Of a DNA stretch of 24,824 nucleotides, positions 1 through 8,917 are shown piece after piece. A program made the translations under genes and the position numbers. The notes beneath the pieces are model-generated. The model was not told the origin of the DNA, did not search any database, and saw nothing but the letters and a program-made list of their open reading frames with translations. The DNA is from Flavobacteriaceae bacterium UBA2540 (GTDB lineage Bacteria; Bacteroidota; Bacteroidia; Flavobacteriales; Flavobacteriaceae): positions 1,679 through 26,502 of the forward strand of contig DDMS01000040.1 of assembly GCA_002340765.1 (NCBI GenBank), written 5' to 3'. The first letter of the stretch is position 1. Each line of letters starts with the position of its first letter.

Positions 1-1070
1 TCTTCTTCTTTAATACTAATTGGTTCCCATTGCCATGCGCCTGCTGGACTTTTTTTCAATTCCCATTCGTGTTCTAATAATAAATAAAAGTAGGTATGAT
101 TCCATCTATCAGGAGTTGTTGTCCATGCACCTTCTAAACCACTTGTTACAGTATCTTCAGCATTTCCTTTTCTTGTTGGATTTGCCCATCCAAAACCTTG
201 TTCATGAATTTCACCGCCTTCAGGACTTGCACCTAAAATAGACGCATCTCCATTTCCATGAGCCTTTCCAACAGTATGACCTCCAGCAGTTAATGCAACT
301 GTTTCTTCGTCATTCATTGCCATACGTTTGAAAGTTAAACGCACATCATGAGCAGTTCTCAAAGGATTTGGATTCCCATCAACACCCTCTGGATTTACAT
401 ATATCAATCCCATTTGAACGGCAGCTAAAGGATTTTTTAATGATTCACGATCTTGTTCATTTGTATATCTTGTTCTTGTTGGAGCCAAAAATTCTTTTTC
501 TGATCCCCAATTAATTTCTTTTTCTGGATGCCAAATATCTTCTCTCCCTCCAGCAAATCCAAATGTTTTGAAACCCATGGATTCATAAGCCATGTTTCCA
601 GCAAGAATAAATAAATCTGCCCAAGAAATACTGTTTCCATATTTTCTTTTGATTGGCCACAACAATCTTCTAGCTTTATCAAGATTTCCGTTGTCTGGCC
701 AACTATTCAATGGCGCAAAACGCTGATTACCTGTGTTACTTCCTCCTCTTCCATCTGCAACTCTATAGGTTCCAGCCGCGTGCCAAGCCATACGAATCAT
801 TAATCCTCCATAATGACCCCAATCTGCAGGCCACCAATCTTGACTTGTTGTCATAAAAGATTTTAAATCGTTTTTCAACGCTTCTAAATCTAATTTTTCA
901 AAAACTTCTTTGTAGTCAAAATCTTCTCCTAAGGGATTTGTTTTGGTGTCATGTTGATGTAAAATATCTAAATTGATATTTTTTGGCCACCAATCAGTTA
1001 CTGAATTGATTTCTTTTGTGGTGTTTGCTCCATGTCCAAATGGGCATTTTGCAGGGCCTGATTGATTCAT
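1..1070 (-). CDS. katG: Catalase-peroxidase KatG, N-terminal part (cut by window edge)
   Basis: Bifunctional haem catalase/peroxidase that removes hydrogen peroxide. The reading frame opens at ATG 1070 (MNQSGPAKCPFGHG) and runs open for 356 residues to the window edge, about half of the usual ~740. Visible active-site elements are the distal Arg93, Trp96 and His97 in MIRMAWHAAGTYR, the proximal haem-ligand His265 in TAGGHTVGKAHG, and a proximal Trp316. Trp96, Tyr224 (GLIYVNPEG) and Met250 match the three residues that form the Met-Tyr-Trp cross-link needed for catalase activity in this family. So the N-terminal catalytic domain looks intact. The C-terminal half lies outside the window and cannot be judged. 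No signal peptide is seen. The gene reads away from a transposase relic about 200 bases upstream. I found no convincing PerR or OxyR operator in front of it. Identification is very secure. Confidence 0.97.
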   Translation of the reverse strand, partial: MNQSGPAKCPFGHGANTTKEINSVTDWWPKNINLDILHQHDTKTNPLGEDFDYKEVFEKLDLEALKNDLKSFMTTSQDWWPADWGHYGGLMIRMAWHAAGTYRVADGRGGSNTGNQRFAPLNSWPDNGNLDKARRLLWPIKRKYGNSISWADLFILAGNMAYESMGFKTFGFAGGREDIWHPEKEINWGSEKEFLAPTRTRYTNEQDRESLKNPLAAVQMGLIYVNPEGVDGNPNPLRTAHDVRLTFKRMAMNDEETVALTAGGHTVGKAHGNGDASILGASPEGGEIHEQGFGWANPTRKGNAEDTVTSGLEGAWTTTPDRWNHTYFYLLLEHEWELKKSPAGAWQWEPISIKEE

Positions 1071-1281
1071 ATTTATTCTTATTTTGATTAAACTTAATAG
1101 TGTTAAATGATAAATTACTTTTTTTTAAGTATATCTATTACAATTTAAAATTAAGTATTTTGACTGACTCAGATGTATTTTTTATTTCTTATTTTTTATA
1201 ATCATATAGAAAAACCTTATACAAATAAGATTTATCAATAAGAAAATGATATGCTGCGAAAAATAGAATAACTAGATTCAA

Positions 1282-1690
1282 TTAGTTAATGCAACTCTCA
1301 GGAAAAGAAAAGGTATCCTCTTTACAAATCCTTGAACGAGAACTGCGAGATAATTTACAAACCTCCAAGGGCATACTATCCACAACGAATTAGTTTTCAA
1401 ACTCATTAAAATTTGATGCTAATTTTAAACGAGTAGCATCGAGACTACTTGAAAGTTTTCGTCTTCTTCTATTATAAACACTTCGCTCTATCTTAAATGA
1501 TAATGTTTAAGGAAGTTTCCTAAATAAATCATTCACTATCTATACCCATAAATTCAGCCGTTAGACTCAAACTAACCAGTTCTAAGTCGCTAAGCTCAGG
1601 CTGACGTCTTTGATAGGTTAAAAGTTGTTCTTTTGATATTTTTATCAATACTTCCAAAATTCTTTCGTATTTTGCATTCAAGTTGTTCAT
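1282..1690 (-). pseudogene. Degraded IS982-family transposase, truncated
   Basis: Reading the minus strand from ATG 1690 gives MNNLNAKYERILEVL, then a stretch with LSDLELVSLSLTAEFMGIDSE, and a TGA at 1529-1531. After a one-base frame change the sequence continues as NDLFRKLP, then RSVYNRRRRKL, then VVDSMPLEVCKLSRSSRS and ICKED. That last pattern (DSMPLEVCK..R..R.KICKE) is, from memory, typical of IS982-type DDE transposases. In-frame stops sit at 1507-1509 (TAA), 1390-1392 (TAA) and 1282-1284 (TAA). The homology then ends, so roughly the catalytic C-terminal half of a ~290-residue enzyme is missing. I could not identify the terminal inverted repeats. This is a dead remnant of an old insertion between katG and the ion-channel gene. 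The family name rests on remembered motifs; the decay itself is read directly from the sequence. Confidence 0.75.
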
Positions 1691-1790
1691 TGTAAATGTT
1701 TTATAGTTAAAACAAGTTGCTGATTATCAGTGAAATGAATAACTTTTTTTTATTAAATCATAATACACAACAGGTTAATTAAATTTATTT

Positions 1791-2618
1791 TTGAATAAAA
1801 CCAATCAAAAAAAAGACTGGAAAGAGCGTCTTCATGAAATTATTTATGAAGCAGATACCAAAGAAGGAAAACTCTTTGATATTATCTTATTGGTGGCTAT
1901 TATTGCAAGTATTGCATTAGTAATGTTGGAAAGTATTCAAAGTATTGATGCAAAATACCACGATTTACTTAATATAGGTGAATGGATCATTACCATATTA
2001 TTTACAATTGAATATATTCTTAGGATAATTTCAATTAAAAAACCTTTCGGTTATATTTTTAGTTTTTATGGAATTATTGATTTGTTGTCAACGATTCCAA
2101 AATACCTATCATTTATTATTGTTGGATCTCAAAATTTAATAGCATTAAGAGCTTTACGTTTGTTAAGAGTTTTCAGAATAATGAAACTTACAAGATATGT
2201 TGGTGCATCAAATAGGTTGATTGTTGCGTTAAAAGCAAGCAGGGCTAAAGTTGCTGTTTTTTTATTTTTTATAGTAATCCTATGCATTATTTTGGGTTCT
2301 ATCATGTATATTGTTGAGGGAGAAACTAACGGTTTCACGAATATTCCAAAAAGTATTTATTGGGCAATTGTAACGTTAACTACAGTTGGTTTTGGCGACA
2401 TAACTCCGCAAACTCCTTTAGGTCAGTTAATTGCGAGTGTAATTATGATATTGGGATATGCTATTATTGCTATTCCAACAGGAATTGTGAGTTCAGAAAT
2501 GACGAAATCTAATCAAGAGTTGCAAGAAAATACCCAAGTTTGCTCAAATTGCTCTAAAGATAACCACAAAGAAAAAGCAAAGTTTTGCTTTAATTGTGGT
2601 AGTTTACTAAACTCATAA
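1791..2618 (+). CDS. Voltage-gated K+ channel (six-TM, Kv-like) with C-terminal zinc ribbon
   Basis: Inner-membrane potassium channel, 275 residues. Hydrophobic segments lie near residues 29-47, 64-82, 87-112, 155-175 and 213-233. The fourth segment carries the voltage-sensor pattern, with Arg at 120, 123, 126 and 129, Lys132 and Arg135. The pore loop has TLTTVGFGD, with the K+ selectivity filter TVGFGD at 198-203. After the last helix the tail holds two CxxC pairs (Cys251/254 and Cys266/269) in VCSNC...FCFNCGSLL, a zinc-ribbon-like knuckle. There is no RCK/TrkA domain. I take TTG 1791 as the start, since no ATG precedes the first helix and the next Met is residue 45. The stop overlaps the miaA start by one base (TAATG), so the two are probably co-translated. 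Channel identity is secure. The role of the zinc tail (tetramer assembly or sensing) is unknown. Confidence 0.93.
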   Translation: MNKTNQKKDWKERLHEIIYEADTKEGKLFDIILLVAIIASIALVMLESIQSIDAKYHDLLNIGEWIITILFTIEYILRIISIKKPFGYIFSFYGIIDLLSTIPKYLSFIIVGSQNLIALRALRLLRVFRIMKLTRYVGASNRLIVALKASRAKVAVFLFFIVILCIILGSIMYIVEGETNGFTNIPKSIYWAIVTLTTVGFGDITPQTPLGQLIASVIMILGYAIIAIPTGIVSSEMTKSNQELQENTQVCSNCSKDNHKEKAKFCFNCGSLLNS

Positions 2619-3535
2619 TGTTAAAAACACAAACGCTTATTTCAATTGTAGGACCAACTGCTATTGGGAAAACAACATTGGGTATTGATTTGGCAATACA
2701 TTTTAATTCGGAAATTATTTCTTGTGATTCTCGTCAATTTTTTAAAGAAATGACTATTGGAACAGCTGTGCCTAATATTGATGAATTATTAGCTGCAAAA
2801 CATCATTTTATAAAGCACATTTCAATCTTTGATGAATATAATGTTGGGCAATTTGAAAAAGATGCGCTTTTAAAATTAGACGAATTATTTATAAAAAATT
2901 CGATTCAAATTATGGTTGGTGGTAGTGGATTGTATTTAGATGCTGTGCTAAATGGTTTAGATGATTTTCCAGAAGTTGATTTATCAATCAGAGAAGAATT
3001 GACTCAACTATTAAAAGAAAAAGGGATTGAATATTTGCAAGTGCAACTAAAAAAGTTGGATTTAGAGAGTTATAAAAATATCGCCATCGATAATCCACAT
3101 AGAATAATTCGCGCTCTAGAAATCTGTTTAGGAACAACTAAACCTTATTCTAGTTTTAAAAATAAGCCAAAAACACCTCGAAATTTTAATAGTATCAAAA
3201 TTGGATTGACTGCTGATAGAAAACTTATTTATGATCGAATAAATCAAAGAGTTGACTTGATGATGGAAAATGGATTACTTGAAGAAGCTAAAAAACTTCA
3301 CCCCTTTAAACATTTAAACGCATTACAAACAGTTGGTTATCGTGAATTATTTGCTTATTTTGATGGAAAAATCTCTTTGGATTTTGCTGTTTCTGAAATT
3401 AAAAAGAATACTCGAAGATTTTCGAAAAGACAATTAACCTGGTTTCGAAAAGATGAAAATACCCTGTGGTATGATTTTAAAACAGATTACAAAACTATTA
3501 TTGATAAAATTTCTGAAAGATTGACTACTTTTTAA
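2618..3535 (+). CDS. miaA: tRNA dimethylallyltransferase MiaA
   Basis: Cytoplasmic enzyme that transfers a dimethylallyl group to N6 of A37 in tRNAs that read UNN codons, the first step toward ms2i6A. It has 305 residues, normal for the family. The P-loop GPTAIGKT is at residues 12-19. DSRQ at 37-40 followed by IGTA, and VGGSGLYLDAV at 100-110, are the conserved MiaA blocks for substrate and tRNA contact. QTVGYRELF and the KKNTRRFSKRQLTWFRKD region near the C-terminus are also typical. The ATG is embedded in the stop of the ion-channel gene (TAATG), which fixes the start and implies coupled translation. The pairing with a channel has no obvious functional logic. About 30 bases after its stop a separate -7 box appears for the next gene. 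Confidence 0.97.
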   Translation: MLKTQTLISIVGPTAIGKTTLGIDLAIHFNSEIISCDSRQFFKEMTIGTAVPNIDELLAAKHHFIKHISIFDEYNVGQFEKDALLKLDELFIKNSIQIMVGGSGLYLDAVLNGLDDFPEVDLSIREELTQLLKEKGIEYLQVQLKKLDLESYKNIAIDNPHRIIRALEICLGTTKPYSSFKNKPKTPRNFNSIKIGLTADRKLIYDRINQRVDLMMENGLLEEAKKLHPFKHLNALQTVGYRELFAYFDGKISLDFAVSEIKKNTRRFSKRQLTWFRKDENTLWYDFKTDYKTIIDKISERLTTF

Positions 3536-3567
3536 CTAATAACACTTTTCTTCTTACTTCACTTTTA

Positions 3568-3575
3568 TATCTTTG
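3568..3575 (+). promoter_or_regulatory. Bacteroidota -7 box (TATCTTTG) ahead of the OmpH-like gene
   Basis: TATCTTTG fits the TANNTTTG -7 consensus of the Bacteroidota primary sigma factor and ends 17 bases before the ATG at 3593. No clear TTG -33 element is seen at the right distance, so this is a half-match promoter call. Confidence 0.45.
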
Positions 3576-3592
3576 CCAAAATTAATTCAATC

Positions 3593-4111
3593 ATGAAATC
3601 AAAAATATTTTTTTTAAGTGCTTTATTTTTTTGCAGCATTACTTTTGCGCAAACTAAGTTAGGAACAATTGACAACGATTATATCATCAATCTTATGCCA
3701 GAAGCAAAAATTGTGATAAAATTATCGCAAGAATATAGTCAAAAATTAGATTCATCATTTTCTATCAAAATAATGGAGTATCAAGTAAAAGTGGATGATT
3801 ATAAAAAAAATGAAGCTGAATACGGTGAATTGATGAAAAAAACTTTGGTAAATGAAATCAAATCTTTAGAAGATGACATAAAAAAATATCAAGAGAACGG
3901 CAATAAACTCTTGGAGCTGAAACAAAACGAATTAATGCGCCCATTATATAAAAAATTAAACGAAGCGGTAGATCAAGTTGCAAAAGAAAAAGGCTTTACA
4001 CAAATATTAACTGTTCAAGGAAATCAATTTGCTTACATGGATGAGAAATTTGACATTACAAAACTAGTGATGGATAAGTTAGGTGTGAAAGCTCCTGAAA
4101 TTAAAGATTAA
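3593..4111 (+). CDS. OmpH/Skp-family periplasmic chaperone-like protein
   Basis: A 172-residue exported protein. Residues 1-19 form a classic signal peptide (MKSKIFFLSALFFCSITFAQ) with likely cleavage after Ala19. The mature part starts TKLGTIDNDYIINLMPEAK, a typical OmpH/Skp opening in which a strand with a conserved Asp is followed by a long helix. Residues about 40-130 are rich in Lys, Glu, Asp, Gln and Leu and should form the two helical coiled-coil arms that grip unfolded outer-membrane proteins in the periplasm. The C-terminal strand (FTQILTVQGNQFAYMDEKFDITKLVMDKLG) closes the trimer body. In E. coli Skp works beside the Bam complex. Here the neighbour is a large outer-membrane barrel protein, a possible client, but no operon link is shown because a terminator separates them. 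Confidence 0.85.
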   Translation: MKSKIFFLSALFFCSITFAQTKLGTIDNDYIINLMPEAKIVIKLSQEYSQKLDSSFSIKIMEYQVKVDDYKKNEAEYGELMKKTLVNEIKSLEDDIKKYQENGNKLLELKQNELMRPLYKKLNEAVDQVAKEKGFTQILTVQGNQFAYMDEKFDITKLVMDKLGVKAPEIKD

Positions 4112-4145
4112 AATTTCTAAAAATGAATATTAAATTTAAATATTG

Positions 4146-4178
4146 AGCAACTTTTTTATGAGGTTGCTTTATTTTTTT
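4146..4178 (+). terminator. Rho-independent terminator after the OmpH-like gene
   Basis: AGCAAC (4146-4151) pairs with GTTGCT (4163-4168) around an 11-base loop, and the helix runs straight into a T-rich tract to 4178. It lies 35 bases after the OmpH stop. The stem is short (6 bp, perhaps two further weak pairs), so termination strength is uncertain. Confidence 0.6.
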
Positions 4179-4300
4179 ATGAACTGATAAAGTTTTTTCA
4201 TAATTACCATTAAAATAGTCTTAACACTATTTTAACTATGACAACTTAAACTTAGTTAGAAATTTGCAATCAAAATAATCAACCCATACACCTAATAGTT

Positions 4301-6769
4301 TTGACTAAACAATATTCATTTTTGATAATATGCCTTTTTTTGACAACACTTTTATTTTCTCAAAATCCATCTACTGAAAAAGAAATTACCATATCTGGTA
4401 AAGTAATTGATGAAAATACCAAGCAACCTTTAGAATATGCAACTATTATTCTAAAAAATACTAAAAATAATAAGATCTCTGGAGGAATTACAGACGCAAA
4501 CGGTTTATTCAATGTGAAAACTGCGACTGGAAATTATCAAATAATTATTGAATTTATTTCATTCAAAGCCCTCAAATTTCCAGCTCAAAACCTTACTAAT
4601 GATAAAAATTTGGGAACATTACTTCTTAAAGATGATACAAATAGTTTAAATGAAGTGGTTATTATTGCTGAAAAAACTACAGTTGATATTCGGTTGGATA
4701 AAAAAGTATTTAACATTGGAAAAGATTTATCAATTCGTGGTGGAAATGCAAGTGATGTTCTTGGAAATGTGCCTTCTGTGCAAGTTGACGTTGATGGAAA
4801 CGTAAGTTTAAGAGGAAATGACAATGTTACCATTTTGATTGATGGAAGACCAAGTGCTTTAGTAGGCATCAATGGTGCTGAAGCATTACGTCAAATTCCA
4901 GCAGAAGCTATTGAAAGAGTTGAGGTCATTACTTCGCCATCAGCAAGATATGATGCTGAGGGTACTGCGGGGATTTTGAATATCATTCTGCGAAAAAATA
5001 AATTATCAGGATTTAATGGTTCTATTCAACTAGACTTAGGAGTTCCAGAAAGATATGGAAGTGCTTTCAATGCTAATTTGAGATCAAATAAATGGAATTT
5101 TTTTTCAAATACAGGTTTTAGATACAATGCAACTCCTGGAAATGCCTATTCGTTAAATGAGGATTTAACACAAACTTTAGAAAATACCAAAGTAGAGGAA
5201 AAGAGAAAATTTGATAGATTGGGAAAGTCACTTTTCACAAGTTTTGGAACTGAATATTATATCAATAACAATTCGAGTATTATTGCCAATATTATATATA
5301 GCATTGGAAATGACAATGATATATATACTAATAGTATCCAGAGATTTAATTCATTTGGCGTTATTAATCAAGAAACTTCACGTGTTGAAAACGAAAGTGA
5401 AGATGAAAAAAGAGTACAATATACTTTAGATTATGTTCATAATTTTGATGGAAAAGGTAAAAGATTATCAGCTAGTTTGCAATATTCTTCTGAAAATGAA
5501 GACGCATTAAGTAGTATTAATGAAACTGAAATAACTCAAAATATACTAAATGATTTGGAAAGAGTTATTCAAAATCAAAATGAAGAAAACGTTTTACTTC
5601 AAGTTGATTATTTAGTTCCTGTTGGGGAAAACATTCAATATGAAGCAGGTTATCGTGGAAATTACAGAAACATTTTTAATGATTTTTACTTTGAAGAAAG
5701 ATTGGTTTTTCCAAATGGCCCATTGGTACCTGATACTGGTTTGATTAACGCTTTTGGATATAAAGAATTGGTAAATGCTGCTTATTTTCAATATGGACAA
5801 AAATTTAACAAAATTTCAATTTTAGGCGGATTGCGTTATGAACATACAGCTCTTGAAATTGATCAATTGACTTCTTTAAGTGAAAACAAAAAAAGTTACG
5901 GAAATTTCTTTCCAACTTTAAATATTGGTTACGAGCTAAAAAATGGAGAGTCTTTTACTTTAGGTTACAATAAAAGAATAAGACGTCCTCGTGGAAGATC
6001 TTTAAATCCGTTTCCAAGTCGATCTAGTGCAACAAATATTTATAGAGGAAATGTTGATCTGAATCCTGTTTTTACAGATGCTTTTGATCTTGGATTTTTA
6101 AAACGTTGGGAAAAATTCACACTTAGCACCTCTACGTACTACAATATTAGTAAAGATAATTGGGAAACTATTCTTCAAATAACAGATAAATTTACTCCAA
6201 ATGGTGGAGATGCTATCTTTGAAAGATTTCCTGTAAATCTCTCTACTTCAGAAAGAGTTGGTTTTGAAGTTACAATGAGTTATAAACCATTCAAATTTTG
6301 GAATATAAATAGTGATTTTAATGTTTTTCACATAACTACTGATGGTGATTACACAAATCCTGTAACAAATTTAACAACAAATTTTGATTTTAAAAATACT
6401 TCCTATTTTGTAGGATTGAATCAAAAAATATCATTACCCGGAAAAACAGATATTCAAATAAATTCCAATTATAGCGGACCTTCTCAGAACGCACAATCTA
6501 ATAATAAAGGGATTTTAAGTATGGATTTTGCCGCAAGTAAAGAAATATTGAAAGAAAAAGCAACGATCAACTTCAATATTAGTGATGTTTTCAACAGTAG
6601 AAAAAGACAAAGCACTTTATTTATAGAAAATATTTCAAATCAATACAGCGAATTTCAGTGGAGAGAACGTCAAATTAGCGTGAGTTTCATTTATAGATTT
6701 AATCAAACAAAAATTGATAAAAAACGTAATGGAAATCAAGAAAATAAAGGTGATGAATTTGAAGGATAG
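4301..6769 (+). CDS. Outer-membrane TonB-dependent receptor-like barrel protein (CarboxypepD_reg-like, plug, barrel)
   Basis: An 822-residue outer-membrane protein. Residues 1-20 form a signal peptide ending at LLFSQ. Residues about 27-95 are a carboxypeptidase-regulatory-like beta-sandwich (ISGKVIDENTKQPLEYATI). A plug-like domain follows at about 115-235 (LNEVVIIAEK, then DVLGNVPSVQVDVDGNVSLRG, VTILIDGRPSA, AIERVEVITSPSARYDAEGT). The rest is a beta-barrel with alternating strands, like the OMP_b-brl_3 group rather than a SusC-type receptor. The protein ends in basic residues and an acidic tail. The start is TTG 4301, because no ATG gives the signal peptide. No SusD partner, substrate enzyme or sigma/anti-sigma pair lies beside it, so the substrate cannot be inferred. 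Structure class is secure, function open. Confidence 0.9.
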   Translation: MTKQYSFLIICLFLTTLLFSQNPSTEKEITISGKVIDENTKQPLEYATIILKNTKNNKISGGITDANGLFNVKTATGNYQIIIEFISFKALKFPAQNLTNDKNLGTLLLKDDTNSLNEVVIIAEKTTVDIRLDKKVFNIGKDLSIRGGNASDVLGNVPSVQVDVDGNVSLRGNDNVTILIDGRPSALVGINGAEALRQIPAEAIERVEVITSPSARYDAEGTAGILNIILRKNKLSGFNGSIQLDLGVPERYGSAFNANLRSNKWNFFSNTGFRYNATPGNAYSLNEDLTQTLENTKVEEKRKFDRLGKSLFTSFGTEYYINNNSSIIANIIYSIGNDNDIYTNSIQRFNSFGVINQETSRVENESEDEKRVQYTLDYVHNFDGKGKRLSASLQYSSENEDALSSINETEITQNILNDLERVIQNQNEENVLLQVDYLVPVGENIQYEAGYRGNYRNIFNDFYFEERLVFPNGPLVPDTGLINAFGYKELVNAAYFQYGQKFNKISILGGLRYEHTALEIDQLTSLSENKKSYGNFFPTLNIGYELKNGESFTLGYNKRIRRPRGRSLNPFPSRSSATNIYRGNVDLNPVFTDAFDLGFLKRWEKFTLSTSTYYNISKDNWETILQITDKFTPNGGDAIFERFPVNLSTSERVGFEVTMSYKPFKFWNINSDFNVFHITTDGDYTNPVTNLTTNFDFKNTSYFVGLNQKISLPGKTDIQINSNYSGPSQNAQSNNKGILSMDFAASKEILKEKATINFNISDVFNSRKRQSTLFIENISNQYSEFQWRERQISVSFIYRFNQTKIDKKRNGNQENKGDEFEG

Positions 6770-6931
6770 TAACTAGTTTTAAAACATACAATGATTTAAT
6801 CATAAAATATACGGCTAAAACCAGAAACATGAAAAAAATAAATTGGTTTATCTTGATTAAAAATTAGTTAAAAAGTTATTGCTCAAAATCAATGGAACAA
6901 TCATAAGAAAGTCTCTAATTTATAATTGAAT

Positions 6932-8917
6932 TTATCTTACTAACTTATAAAACTGTTCGATATTAGATTGCTTTCCTTGAATATAAACCCTATCACCTTG
7001 AAGCAAAACATCATCAGGTCTGATAGTTTGAAACAATTTTTCTTTTCTTTTAATGCCAATAATATTAATACCGTAATTAGCTCTTAAATTTAATTCTAAT
7101 AACGGTTTTCCTAAAAATTCATTACTATCAGCAGCAATATTTATACAAATAATATTAAAATCAGCCAACAAATTATTAGGTTTGAATGATTTTGGTTGTT
7201 TCAATTCACCTTTGAATAATTGATAATTATCTGCTCTCACCTTTTCAACAATTTGGTCAATCTCATCTTCAGAAACTAAAAAATTGTATAAAACGTGTGT
7301 AAAAATTTGAACAGAGGTTTCAAATTCTTCTGGAATAACTTCATCTGCTCCCAAAGCAAAGAGCTCAGAAATTTCTTTGATAAAACGAGTTCTAACAACC
7401 AAATATAAAGAGTCAGAATGTTTTCGAATATTTTTTACAATTGTTTTTGTAGCGACATTATCAGAGATGGCAATGACAGCTGCTCTTGCATTTTGAAGAT
7501 ATACAGTTTCCAAAATATGATCTTGAGTTGCATCACCAAAAATAATTGGTAGTCCTCTTTCTCGTTCATGTTTCACAATTTCCGCATCAAAGTCAATTAC
7601 AATAAAAGGGATACTGCTTGATGTTGCAGCTTTTGCTAAGTTGCTACCATTGACGCCATAACCTATAATAATTAAGTGATTTTCTAAATCATCAGAAACC
7701 AACAATTCATTGTCGTTATTGGAAGGCAACCTTTTCTTTAATCCCAATTTTTGTGAAACTCCCATAAGTTTATCTGTTATTCTATCTGAAAAAATGATCA
7801 CAAAAGGCGTTAATAACATTGAAACAATTGAAACAGATAAGAAATACTGATTCGTTTCAGCATCTAATAATTGATATTCAATACCAACTTTTGATAAAAT
7901 AAACGCAAACTCCCCAACTTGAAACAGGGACAAACCCGTTAGGATGACTGTTCTTGGTGGATATCTCAAAATAGCAACTGCTAGAGATGCAATCAATGTT
8001 TTAACAATAAAAACAGCAAAAACCAATAACGAAATTATAAGAATATTCTGAAGAAAAAAGTTTAAATCAAGTAACATTCCAACAGAAACAAAGAAAAAGC
8101 TCGTAAACAACTCTCTAAAAGGCAAAATAATACTTGTTGCTTGATGACTATATTCAGATTCTGATACAATCAAACCTGCAATAAAAGCACCTAAAGCCAA
8201 TGACAATCCAGCTTGTGAGGTTAGAAAGGCAATAGCAAAACAAAGTGTAATCGTTACTAATAAAAACAACTCTTTACTATTGGTTTTTGCAACAGCATGC
8301 AACAATTTTGGAACAATATATCGTGCACTCACAAAAGTAATAATCAAAACAACCAAAGTTTTAATCAACAACCCAAAAACACTCAACAAAATATTTTCAG
8401 ATTCCCCAACCATTAAAGGTGTTACTAACATCATTGGAACTACAATGATATCTTGAAAAATAAGAATTGCTAACGCATTTCTTCCATGTGGTGTTGCTAT
8501 TTCTTTTCGATCTTGTAAAGTTTTTAATACGATTGCAGTACTTGATAATGAGAACAAAAGCCCAACAAAAACAGCCTCACTCCATGAATTTCCGATAAAA
8601 TAAAATACAAGGCAAGCTACCAAAACAGTAATTCCAACTTGAAAGAAACCACCTACAAAAACAGTTTTTCTGATAGAAATTAATTGATTAATAGACAACT
8701 CCATCCCAATCACAAATAACAATAAAATTACTCCAATTTCCGATAAAACTTCAACCTCTTCAACAGCATTTACAAGACTCAACCCATAGGGTCCAATGAG
8801 CACTCCTGTGACTAAAAAACCAATGATTGAGGGCAATTTCAGACGTTGTAAAACAAAAACAATCACAACAGAAAAACCCAATAAAACAAGTATATCTTTT
8901 AATAATGGTAAATGCAT
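6932..8917 (-). CDS. CPA2-family monovalent cation:H+ antiporter with TrkA-N/TrkA-C domains (KefB/C-like)
   Basis: A 661-residue inner-membrane transporter. The first ~385 residues are a dozen or so hydrophobic helices of the Na+/H+ exchanger fold, starting LLKDILVLLGFSVVIVFVLQ, with typical CPA2 segments such as IGFLVTGVLIGPYGL, FSLSSTAIVLKTLQDR and LSLALGAFIAGLIVSES. Near residues 407-530 is a Rossmann TrkA-N (RCK) domain with GYGVNGSNLA as the nucleotide-binding turn and an acidic strand end (IDFD). A TrkA-C ligand domain follows to the end (about 575-660, FLGKPLLELNLRANYG, then RVYIQGK). The layout suggests K+ or Na+ efflux gated by nucleotide or another ligand, as in KefB/KefC, but the ion is not decided by sequence alone. 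It stands alone, convergent with the barrel gene. ATG 8917 is the natural start. Confidence 0.93.
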   Translation of the reverse strand: MHLPLLKDILVLLGFSVVIVFVLQRLKLPSIIGFLVTGVLIGPYGLSLVNAVEEVEVLSEIGVILLLFVIGMELSINQLISIRKTVFVGGFFQVGITVLVACLVFYFIGNSWSEAVFVGLLFSLSSTAIVLKTLQDRKEIATPHGRNALAILIFQDIIVVPMMLVTPLMVGESENILLSVFGLLIKTLVVLIITFVSARYIVPKLLHAVAKTNSKELFLLVTITLCFAIAFLTSQAGLSLALGAFIAGLIVSESEYSHQATSIILPFRELFTSFFFVSVGMLLDLNFFLQNILIISLLVFAVFIVKTLIASLAVAILRYPPRTVILTGLSLFQVGEFAFILSKVGIEYQLLDAETNQYFLSVSIVSMLLTPFVIIFSDRITDKLMGVSQKLGLKKRLPSNNDNELLVSDDLENHLIIIGYGVNGSNLAKAATSSSIPFIVIDFDAEIVKHERERGLPIIFGDATQDHILETVYLQNARAAVIAISDNVATKTIVKNIRKHSDSLYLVVRTRFIKEISELFALGADEVIPEEFETSVQIFTHVLYNFLVSEDEIDQIVEKVRADNYQLFKGELKQPKSFKPNNLLADFNIICINIAADSNEFLGKPLLELNLRANYGINIIGIKRKEKLFQTIRPDDVLLQGDRVYIQGKQSNIEQFYKLVR

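Noticed and set aside
20..682. Short open frames of 73 and 81 codons within the katG region
   Set aside because: The KatG frame is continuous across this region and contains the active-site motifs; the others are shadows.
1071..1140. PerR or OxyR operator ahead of katG
   Set aside because: AT-rich patches resemble fragments of a PerR box but none gives a clear inverted repeat at the right spacing; a TAAGTTTA -7-like box lacks a partner.
1720..1730. Palindrome CTGATTATCAG as a terminal repeat of the insertion relic
   Set aside because: It is 11 bases and single; no matching copy is found at the other end of the relic.
6785..6810. Palindrome ATGATTTAATCAT after the outer-membrane barrel gene as a terminator
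   Set aside because: The arms are all weak pairs, the loop would be too small, and no T-tract follows.
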